From contig JARKIP010000033.1 in assembly GCA_029990175.1 (NCBI GenBank), forward strand, positions 5,394,001-5,458,000: a DNA stretch of 64,000 nucleotides, given 5' to 3'. Source of the DNA: Petunia secreta. Lineage: Eukaryota > Streptophyta > Magnoliopsida > Solanales > Solanaceae. Positions within the stretch are counted from its first letter, which is position 1. The number at the start of each line of letters is the position of its first letter. Both the position numbers and the translations under genes were made by a program. The notes under the pieces are model-generated. The model was given only the letters and a program-made list of their open reading frames with translations. It searched no databases and was not told the origin of the DNA. Below, piece by piece: positions 55,721 through 64,000 of the stretch.

Positions 55721-56400
55721 TCAGAAGACTTGGTGAAGCGTTGAGGGTACTCCCTTTACACTGTGTATCCAGGGCCGCCCCAGGATGACATCATATGACA
55801 GGTTACAAATGAGTACCTGGAAAGAGGTTGTACTCGCCACGCTCGAGATATGAAGTGGTAGAGCTAGATCTCCAACAGGCTCCTCGTGGGGGCCATTGAA
55901 GTCAATTATCCTGAGAAGGCTCGGAATCATCTGATGGTGTCGGCCTAACTTCTGTAATACCTCCCATCGGATAATGTTCATGTTACTTCCTAGGTCAACC
56001 AAAGCTTTCTTGATCTGAAGGTTGGACACTCTTATGGGGATGATGAGAGCGTCTTGATACTTTTCTTCGTCTTTTGGGTCGAACGTGATAGGGCTAGCGA
56101 ACGACCCTGGTCTTTCAGTCCCCCAAGTTGTGATAAGTCCCGAGATTGCAAATATCGTGTTGATGCTCTGCTTGTCCCCAGAGTCTGGTGCTCTCCACTT
56201 CCTTGCTTCTTCTTTAATCAAATCCTTGAGGTGTCCCTCCTTTAGAAGATGCTCAATTTCTAATGTCAGGGCTTTGCATTAGACTGTGGCATGCTCGTTG
56301 CTACGATGGAAGTCACAGTAGGCCCGTTGACTTACTCTCGGTTGCTCCTTTTATGGTGGGCGGCCACCGTAATTTTGGCCCTAGTTTTCTAAAGTGATTA
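55721..56400 (-). pseudogene. Tat-3 gag zinc region and protease
   Basis: The zinc-binding tail of gag (YCDFHRSNEHATV, then TAA in place of the Asp codon, then CKA) lies at about 56320-56270. The frame 56221-55721 is open for 166 codons with SITFDPKDEE-like lead-in, ALVDLGSNMNIIRW as the protease active site (D-L-G-S) and LSYDVILGRPW. It is the best preserved protease of the Tat-1/Tat-3 pair. Confidence 0.83.
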
Positions 56401-57698
56401 GCAACTAGTTCCCCGGGGTTGACTCGCAAACCAAAATCTCAGAAACTGCGGGATTCGGTTTGTTTCTCCTGGGACTCAGGCACCTCGGTGCTGCCCTGCT
56501 TTCCCGTTCCTGCTTGGCTTTGTGTCTTTGCTTTTACTCTTCTTCCGTCCCCTTCTCCCTCCATGGATGGACTTCCTGCTCACTTTTTTCATTCATCTTT
56601 GGGTTTCTCAGAGTGCTTTGGCTCCAGGCGGAGTTTTTCAGTGTACCTCTGATGTAGGGAACTCCATGTTGTCACAGGGTGTTGAGTTAGACTCTACTGC
56701 AACTTCCTAGTAGCTAGCGACCTTTTGGAAGTCAAGATCTTGCCAAAATCTACCACACCAATACTGTCGGGAACTGGAGAAAGCTCCATGCATTCCCTCT
56801 AGAACCTTTCAAGGTATTCTTTTAGCAGCTCGTCGCCGCGCTGCTGAACTTTGAAGATGACCTTCATGCGCTTCTCCCGCTTAGTAGCGCGAGAATGCGC
56901 GTTCTTGAACAAGTCCTGCATCTAGGTGAACGATTCAATAGAACCCATTGGTAGCTGAGTGTACCAGGCGAGGGCGCCCTTAATCAAGGTCGAGCCGAAC
57001 CTTTTCGCCAGAGCAGATTGGATTGCTTCCTCAGAGATTTTTTTGCTTTAGATGGTTGTATCGTATGCGGAAATATGCTCGTCCGAATCTATTGTCCCAT
57101 TGTACTTTAGGTTATCCGGTAGGCGGAAATGCTTTGGTACATGGATCGGTGCAGTGCTTGCTTTGTATGCGTGCTTATAAGACTTCTGCTCATCTACCGC
57201 GGTAACCAAATGTGAAGCACTCGGTACGTTACCGATCTATCGTAGATGGCATTCATCTCTTTTAGGATGTCTTGAATAACAAGTGTTCTTTTGAGGTCTT
57301 GATTATTGACCGTCGTTAAACCTCCAGAGGCGCCATCCATATTAAGCCTGCAATTAGGCATGGATTCTGGTGAATCATTCACTGGTGTTGTTCCTCGTGG
57401 GGGATGCTGGCCTCTGGGATGATCCAGCGAGCATCACTCCTAGCTTTTGGGATATACCCTCATCTATGTTGACCGAGTTCTGCTATGCCTGCTATGGCAG
57501 CATTTTGATGAGATTAACAAGGAAACCTCTAAACTCAGAATTACCTTCACATGGTTGATCGCCTTTGCTATCGCTGGCTACATGGACCGGCACCTTGACA
57601 GGATCCTTTGGTTGCATGCTGGAATAGCTAGGATCTTGTGCGGACTCGTCTACTACATCAGTAGTTTTCTTTGGGATGTTGTCATTGTCGTTTGACAT
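56401..57698 (-). pseudogene. gag: Tat-3 gag, frameshifted
   Basis: Starts MSNDNDNIPKKTTDVVDE at 57698 (frame to 57492). The frame 57382-57194 has LVIQDILKEMNAIYDRS, matching Tat-1 gag. Between 57150 and 56700 the capsid part survives in pieces (a GS-x-FTQMQDLF-like block near 56930). Several shifts and stops. Confidence 0.78.
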
Positions 57699-57738
57699 GA
57701 CTGCGCCTTTTCCTTTGTAGAATACCTACAATGCCTAG

Positions 57739-57757
57739 GCCCTACAACGGGCCCCAA
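57739..57757 (-). other. Mutated primer-binding site of Tat-3
   Basis: Minus strand reads TTTGGGGCCCGTTGTAGG where Tat-1 has TTTGGCACCCACCGTGGGG; several bases have changed. Confidence 0.6.
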
Positions 57758-57759
57758 AT

Positions 57760-58238
57760 TGTTTATGCTTAAAATTGTACGTCTAGGTTAAATAATTAAA
57801 TTTACGAGAGGGTCACTAGCAATACAATAATATACGATGAAAAAGTAAGTAGAGAGGAAAATAATAGACAAGAAAGTAAAGAGCTTTATTCTTTGAGAAT
57901 AATCGGATTCTGTGTGAATCGTTTGATGTACAGTACAATATAAGGAGGGGTATTTATAGTAGAGATTACCTAGTCCTAATTATGGTAAAATACAAAGAGT
58001 AATAAAGGCCATGGGCCTATAAACAGAAGGCGGTGGTGTATACAAAACCCTAACTAGGAGACTGTAAACCTAAGGCGGCGGGATGTATGCCTTGCGTTCT
58101 ACGCCCGTACCGCCTGAACGGTCGTAACTCGTAGAGCAGACGTGTATCCTCTGTGCCCAGTGACTTGTAGGATAAGTCTAGTGTCGTCTGTTGGACTCGT
58201 ATCCCCGTAATAATAGGTAGTGTATTTTTGCACACACA
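57760..58238 (-). repeat. Tat-3 5' LTR
   Basis: 479 bp, same length as the 3' copy at 38080. TATAAATA on minus at 57951-57958. TSD GTTAT follows at 58239-58243. Confidence 0.9.
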
Positions 58239-58243
58239 GTTAT

Positions 58244-58680
58244 TTGTTAGATCCCCCCACTATTTGAAGAACTCAGTGACTCTAGTGCCTTTGGGTGATA
58301 AGAGTGGACGCATCAGATAATGTTTTGCCATATGAAGTTTATTACTTTTTCCTCGCGTATTTCGATTATGCACTTCTTTCCACCCACTTTGAAAAATAAT
58401 CAATTAAAACTAGTAGAAAGCGTACATGCCCGAGCAACGTGTGAAGCGGTCGACTGTGTCCATCCTCTATTTCTTGAATGGCGAAGGGACCAACAGAGAT
58501 TGTAGCAGCCCTGCTGGTTGATGTAACAAGTAGGCAAAGTGTTGGCAGTTGTCACATTTTTTCATGAAACTTTTCACGTTCACGCCCTTGAAAGGCCAAT
58601 AATATCCGGCTCTTATTATTTTTAGGACCAAAGCTATGTTTCCATATTGACTGCCACATTCTCCTCCGTGGACTTCTCAC
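58244..58680 (-). pseudogene. Tat-4 integrase, N-terminal half
   Basis: Minus strand: REVHGGECGSQYGNIAL..KIIRAGYYWP..KG then MKKCDNCQHFA, the HHCC finger with its second His changed to Gln-Tyr, then RMDTVDRF and later TEFF at the Tat-3 junction. Stops and one extra G near 58256 break it. The other half is at 37518-38074. Confidence 0.82.
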
Positions 58681-58686
58681 ATGACG

Positions 58687-59794
58687 ATGGGGTGTCAATG
58701 GTTCCGTTCGGTCGGTTATTTTAAAATTTTTGTACCATACTAATTTTTCGGGTATTCTAGAATGTATAACCAAAATTTAAATTTTCGAAACCGTCCCAAT
58801 CATATCGGTTTCGGTACGGTTTGGTTATTTTTTTTTATTTTTTAAAAAAAATTATTGACTAAAACTACCATTTTTGTCATATAAGACGACAACATTGAAA
58901 AATATATATTACTTTCATTACAAAACTCATACGGTTCTAGTGATTAAATCAAAATATAAATATCATCTTACTTAAGTACTAAATGATGTTAGAGATAACA
59001 ATGATATCACAATCAATTGAATATTTGGTGAAGTGGGCTTAAAATGATTCATTACAATATGCGGCAGTGAAACACTTTACAACACCTAGTCTCTAAATAA
59101 CATTATGAAAGAGTGGGTAAGAATAAATACACAAAAATCTAGACAATTATTTACATTATTTTGATTGTTAAACTCATGTTCATTTATTTTTTCAATAAGT
59201 TATTTGATTATGATGTATTGTTCTACACTAAATTAAAATCCAAAATAAAGATAAGTCGACATTAATTTAATTAGAGATCAAACCTTCACCCATGGATAAA
59301 ATTTACAAGACGAACGCAAAAATGATCTGCAAAGACCTTCTACATTAAATTTACTCACTTCAGCAAGAACTATATTTTAAGGAATTCAGAATTTAAAATA
59401 GAGAAAGCAATGCACTATTGAAACGTATTAGTTTCAACTTTTAGTAGTAGTAATAGTACTATTAAGTAGGTTGGAATACTTTGCATTACTAATTTCACCC
59501 AAGGATTAGCGGTTAAAAAACTTCTACTTTGTTGATTTTAGAATTAATTAAATTATATATAGTTATACATATGAATCTCATATATAAAGTATATTTTATG
59601 CATATAAATTTATTCGGCTCGATTCGGTATTTTTTGATTTCTTTTTATAAAATAAAAAATCTAACCTAATAATCGGTATGGTTATGACTTTGCATAAGAA
59701 CCTACAGTTTTATTTTAAAGAACCTAAAATTCGGTTCGGTACGGTTTGGTTCGGTCGGTTATGTCTGTTTTTGAAAAACCATTGACACCCCATG
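58687..59794. mobile_element. Terminal-inverted-repeat element, non-autonomous
   Basis: Ends are ATGGGGTGTCAATGG and, reversed, CATGGGGTGTCAATGG. The 6-bp string ATGACG flanks both (58681-58686 and 59795-59800). Host Tat-4 pol reads on across it. Subterminal regions carry repeated cggttcggt/ggtcggtt strings. 1.1 kb, very AT-rich inside, no transposase. Superfamily is uncertain because TSD length (6, perhaps more before decay) does not decide between hAT and others. Confidence 0.75.
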
Positions 59795-59800
59795 ATGACG

Positions 59801-60068
59801 TAATTGACTTGGTCTAGTCCTAGATATTTCTCTTGTGGGCCAAGGAATATTTTTCTGTAGAGTTCTCCGTCAACCAAACAATTTTGTTTAGACAACATTT
59901 TCAGCTTTTGTGCTTCTTACTTGTCCTCAGGGAGAGTTCCATTTTGCAGATAAGCAATAAACTCATTGCGCCAATTCCAAGTTGACTGTACTAAAATTTA
60001 CTTTGTTCCTCCTCTGACTCGTGCTCGAGCGTAGGAAGCAGATTTACACGACCAAAATTTCTAACTAG
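59801..60068 (-). pseudogene. Tat-4 linker before integrase
   Basis: Minus strand from 60060: NFGRVNLLPTLEHESEEEQ, later MLSKQNCLVDGELYRKIFLGPQEKYLGLDQVNYVM, the linker block seen in Tat-2 as INGKLYHRMFSGPLAKC. It continues into the integrase finger beyond the inverted-repeat element. Confidence 0.78.
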
Positions 60069-63034
60069 GTCGTGGGGGTACCTGACATCCTCCCCTAGAC
60101 CCGTCGAGCGAACCCTTAGCAACTGAATAAGGAAAATAAACGTAAAACCGACTCATAAATAAGAACAAGACTCAAAAGAGAACATAAACTTACTAGTATA
60201 CATAAGCTGTACAGAAGAAATTAGAGCTGACTATGTAACATACTAGGTTTAGGGTTATCCAGAATAGACATATAAGAGTGCAAAAGAATACATACATCCC
60301 CCAAAGGGAGCAAAACTAGATTACTAAAACAAAACTAGACAAAAGTTGGCTAACCCTGACAGCTGAAATTGTCTCCTCTCCTCAATCGAACAACGAACTC
60401 AGTCCTAGAGTGTAACCTGCGAAACGAATAGATACAACAAGCAATAAACAAGGGTGAGTCTAAAGGACTCAATAAGTGGGGGCTGACTAGCCACCTCGAA
60501 ACATAGGTTAGCTAGTCAAAGAGAAGAGCTAAGCAAATACTAACCAGAAACGTACAAGCAACTAAATCATATAAACAACTAGGGACAAGATAGCTAGAAA
60601 TATATAGACAATCCGAAACATATCCACAACTAGGTATACATATTGCATACACAAAACACAGCACAATAGTCACATAATAAAAACAACCAGTGCAATGAAA
60701 TGGGATGCATGTAGTATGATGCAATAGAGTCACATGTGCCCGAACACTATCTCTGGTGCGGGACCCTCATCATCTACCAGGAGATATATGCAATAATAAA
60801 CCTTCACCAATGTGGGACCCTCATGAGTATTGGGAAGTATATGCAATAATAACCCTTCACCGGCGCGGGACCCTCACAACTACTGGGAAGTATAAGTCAA
60901 ACCCATAACTGGAGTAAAAAACTCCTATGCTCAATGCTCAGCCATGAATATGTAATATGCAATACCATACAATTCAAACTATCAAACAATAAGTAAGCCT
61001 TGTGAGTATATAAGGATTTCAAACCTAGCAAGACATTTTTATCTTCTAATTTATATTCATAATCATACCCGAACTTCCCTTCTCAATTCAATACCAGGCT
61101 TATAGCTCAACATTACTCCAAACTATAATAGAGCTTCAATCCTAAATATAACATTCATACGTCAAGGCCTAACAGTTCAAGTTCATATTACCAACGAGAT
61201 ATTTCTATTCTTGGCTCAATACCCAGCCCAATATGATGTATTTATCATAAGGCTGCATATCACAAAATAATAAACCATTATTCAATTTATATCCATAGTC
61301 CAATCTAAACCTTTGCGCTCTATTTATAATCTTAAGCTTATATCTTCCCAATTAGCACTCGTAGAGAACATAACTCTTTTCTCCTTGATTCGGCAGTAAA
61401 TACAGTACATTGCAATACACATATCAGGCAAACAAAACATGTCATGCTCACAGCTGGAGTACAATACTCCCAATTACATAGTAAATACCGAACAACACTT
61501 AACAACATAACAAAAAATAATCACGAAGCTCCGTCGTAGTAAGTACGCCCATTCAGTGGCTATAAACGTGAAGAATACATGCGTAAAACAACTATAAAGG
61601 CCAAAGGACGTGAAGGAGTAGGATGAAACCACTTACCTCAAGTCCTGGGTAAAATCATTTACTGAACGACCTCCTTTTCCTTCTTACACCTCTCAAGTAG
61701 CCCACATAACAATTCAATCTACAATAGCACAACTAGGGTCATGATTAATACTAAGTAGAGATTACGTTTGAAACTTTAATTAGTAGCTCGTCTAAGCAAA
61801 TTTGGGCAGCATCTCCTATATCATTAACTTCTGCCAACTCCATATATCACAACAACAACTAGAACAACATCAACAATAATATATATAAGTCACCACAATC
61901 AAATTAGACAAAAAAAAGTTCATAAATCCTTTCAAAACAGCCCATATGGACCACGCCTTAATCTTTACTTTCTATTTCAAGTTTATACATATTTCTTCCA
62001 TCAAACCACTTCATAAATAACTAGACACACATAACAACATCAAGTATACCATATTCAAGTTGTTCTCTTCAATTTCCAGCCATAACAATTCATAAATATA
62101 GCTTCCAACAGAGTCCAACAAGAATAACAACATTTCATATGATTTCCAAGTGTTAAGTTACAATTCTTTACTCAAACAACATAACCAACGCCAAATTAAC
62201 CTTAGCACAATCAAGAATATAATATACTCACCTTAGACAGCCTTGAAAACTCGAATTCCAAGCTTTTTATCCCCCAATAACCCTTGATGCCATTACAATA
62301 CTAGAAAACAACATATCTTTCTTTTACTTCAACTTTGACGTGGAATTATGGTAAAATCTTCTTGCCCACCCTTGAAACCCTTAAGAAACCTTTTAAAGAG
62401 TGTCTAGAAAGTATAGGGACTGATTTGAGGTGAAAGTGACTTCAAAGAAACGTTTCTATCCCTTTTAAAACCATCAAAAGTCGGCCACCACCATAGTGCG
62501 TTCCAAAAGGAACTGCATGCGCAGTCTCGCGAAAATGAAAATATTTCTCTACTCCTATGTCGCATTGATGAACGATTTAATATGTTGGAAACTAGACTCG
62601 CAGACTTTTCATTTGGTGGGTGGAATACATTCATAACTTCAAGTATATTGAGAGAAAATATCAGTGACATTGGACCCAAATTTCAAAAAAATATATGAAT
62701 GTGACTTGCGATGCTTTTCACCGACTTTTATTTTACAACTTTATTGACTTTTGGGATTTATCCGAACAACCTCAAATCTCACATCCGAAAGTTCACATAG
62801 GTCACAAATAACCATACAAACCTAACGACGCTTTAAATTTGAAATCAGAGCTCACTTGCTCAAATCGCGATCGAAAACCTTTTTTAATCTTTACTGACAA
62901 TTGAAATTGAAACCTTCTTCTGATACCTACCAAACGAGGTCCGATTCAGTTCAAACTTTACAAACAGGTCCTAATGGATCTTATGGAGCTTTTAAGACTA
63001 TTAGCACATTAATCAGCGTCCCAACTGTCAAAAC
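60069..63034 (-). mobile_element. 3-kb LTR-like insertion (possible solo LTR)
   Basis: Flanked by AACTAG at 60063-60068 and 63035-63040, with Tat-4 pol on both sides. On the minus strand it begins near TGTTTTGACAGTTGG. The other end (CCCCCACGAC) lacks a clean CA. No coding frame, a TATATATA run near 61879-61886, and text typical of long LTRs in Solanaceae. A solo LTR of a Del/Tekay-type element is my best guess. Confidence 0.55.
60757..60893 (+). repeat. 53-bp tandem repeat, about 2.6 copies
   Basis: Unit tgcgggaccctcat ... tgggaagtatatgcaa taataacccttcacc, starting at 60757, about 60811 and about 60864; the last copy is cut short. Confidence 0.88.
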
Positions 63035-63040
63035 AACTAG

Positions 63041-63560
63041 ATAACGTCATTTTATTAATTATAGAGCTTTCCCCAAATTCATTAATGTCAGCAACCAATT
63101 CAATATTTTCCAAGGGATTTGCTTCATTGTTTTCCTCTCGAGGTATTTGGGTAGCCCCATTTTTACAATTGTGACAGCAAATCCTTTACTATGATTAATC
63201 ATTGCTGCATACGTGTGTCTTGGACGGTGAAGTCGTCTTAGATTTGACTAACCACTAGCTGGGAATCGCCGAGTTCTACATGGCCCGCTCCCAACTCCTT
63301 TGCTAGTTTAAGTCCTGCAACCGTAGCTTCATACTCTGCTTTAGTGTTAGTTTTAGAATGAAGTTTAATAGATTGTTTGATTTTTTTGCCTGTCGGGGTT
63401 ATGAGGACGATTCCAAGATCGGATCCCCTAGCATTGGATGATCCATCTGTATAGAGATTCCAAGTTCCTCGAGCAAATCTAAAGGCTATTATTACATCTT
63501 TTTCACTTTTGAGCTGGTACCTACACTAAAATCAGACATAAAATCGGCCAAAACCTAGGA
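63041..63560 (-). pseudogene. Tat-4 archaeal-type RNase H
   Basis: Minus strand from 63560: VLADFMSDFS, then a DGSSNARGSDLGIVL block near 63440, SIKLHSKTNTKAEYEA and GDSQLVVSQI near 63260. These are the catalytic D, E and D positions of the second RNase H. Frameshifts divide it, and it is followed by the 60069-63034 insertion. Confidence 0.8.
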
Positions 63561-64000
63561 TTTGATGGTCATCCGGGGGTAAAAAATGATATCATATTTA
63601 TTGAGTTTGACCACTCACTCCCGATATTTTAGGCTTATGCAAGATATTTCATTTAAGGAAAAATTATTACGATGAAAATAAGGTGACACTAAAAATGTGG
63701 TCTAAGCTTATGTGCAACAATTATGAGTGCAAGAGCTACTTATCCAAATATGGACATCTAGTTTCTGCATCATGTAAACTTCTGCTTACGTAAGAGATAG
63801 GAGATTGCGTACCTTTATCAATGCGGACCAAGACCGCCCTCAGCGGTTCCTCAAAGATTGTTAGGCAAATGAATAGGTCATCTTATCTCGAGGTTTTTCC
63901 AATAGTGGAGGTTTTGATAGGTAGCTTTCTAAATCTCTCAGTGCTTGTTGGCATTCTGACGTCCATTTATAATTATTATTCTTTTCAAGAACAAAAAAAA
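63561..64000 (-). pseudogene. Tat-4 end of RT/RNase H, continues off window
   Basis: Minus strand from the edge: NNNYKWTSECQQALRDLE, then SYLSKPPLLEKP at about 63990-63900, then degraded RNase H and VVKLNKYDIIFYP near 63605-63570, the usual end of this domain. The RT proper must lie to the right of the window. Confidence 0.78.

Larger units (their letters stand above)
38080..58238 (-). mobile_element. Tat-family LTR retrotransposon split by a MULE (Tat-3)
   Basis: The two ends lie 20 kb apart but belong together. Both LTRs are 479 bp, they point the same way, they are flanked by the same 5-bp repeat GTTAT, and Tat-4 integrase resumes across them. The 13.8 kb between 41070 and 54874 is a later MULE; without it Tat-3 is about 6.3 kb, close to Tat-1 (6.47 kb). 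On the minus strand the order is LTR, mutated PBS, gag, protease, end of RT/RNase H, archaeal-type RNase H (split by the MULE), linker, 3' region, LTR. RT core and integrase are missing as in Tat-1. Confidence 0.9.

Noticed and set aside
38080..58238. Two separate truncated Tat elements at 38080-41069 and 54884-58238
   Set aside because: Shared GTTAT target repeat, equal LTRs and frame continuity on both sides of the MULE show one element.
62404..62679. 91-codon minus-strand frame
   Set aside because: Inside the 3-kb LTR-like insertion; no motif, no start context.

Overview
The window is plant nuclear DNA made almost wholly of transposable elements stacked inside one another. I found no host gene. 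A tRNA-derived SINE of a type I associate with Solanaceae, plus Solanaceae-style AT-rich MITEs and Tat/Athila/chromovirus LTR retrotransposons, point to a nightshade-family genome (Nicotiana, Solanum or a relative). Genus is not resolved. Boundaries below rest on target-site duplications (TSDs), terminal repeats and primer-binding sites (PBS) read by eye.

Layout. 1-5052: a minus-strand Ty3/gypsy element, probably a chromovirus, with a gag-pol frame open for at least 1503 codons to the window edge. 5053-10491: AT-rich DNA with a hAT-like MITE fragment, a Stowaway MITE and two Helitron-like elements, the smaller (9205-10478) inside the 5' end of the larger (7637-10491). 10492-18990: a decayed gypsy element (LTR end, Met-type PBS, broken gag) split by a complete non-autonomous Athila element (11567-18514, TSD CCAGA) that encodes only gag and protease. 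18991-33748: LTR-like DNA holding two Tat-family elements on the plus strand, Tat-1 (19634-26104) and Tat-2 (26692-33748, TSD GAGCT).

33754-64000: a large decayed minus-strand Tat element, Tat-4, whose pol is cut by three insertions. These are a third copy of the Tat-1 family (Tat-3, 38080-58238, TSD GTTAT), a terminal-inverted-repeat element (58687-59794) and a LTR-like insertion of about 3 kb (60069-63034). Tat-3 holds a 13.8 kb Mutator-like element (MULE, 41070-54874, 9-bp TSD CATATTCTG). The MULE carries a transposase remnant, small-protein modules and a spliced DUF1985-type gene. That gene is split by a CACTA element (49554-53442, TSD ATC), and the CACTA holds a SINE (51316-51500) with a 20-bp TSD. 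This is a chain of five elements, Tat-4 > Tat-3 > MULE > CACTA > SINE, which gives the order of events directly.

How parts relate. Tat-1 and Tat-3 lack the reverse-transcriptase core and integrase at matching places, so they look like one non-autonomous family that would need enzymes from elsewhere. Tat-2 keeps reverse transcriptase and integrase but has lost most of gag. All four Tat elements have extra DNA between pol and the 3' LTR with open antisense frames; in Tat-4 this looks like the known accessory 'putative gypsy type transposon' family. The least understood part is the MULE interior (about 41.6-49 kb): duplicated small-gene modules with their own TATA boxes, a 113-bp tandem repeat and a dispersed GTTGACAAT-like motif.
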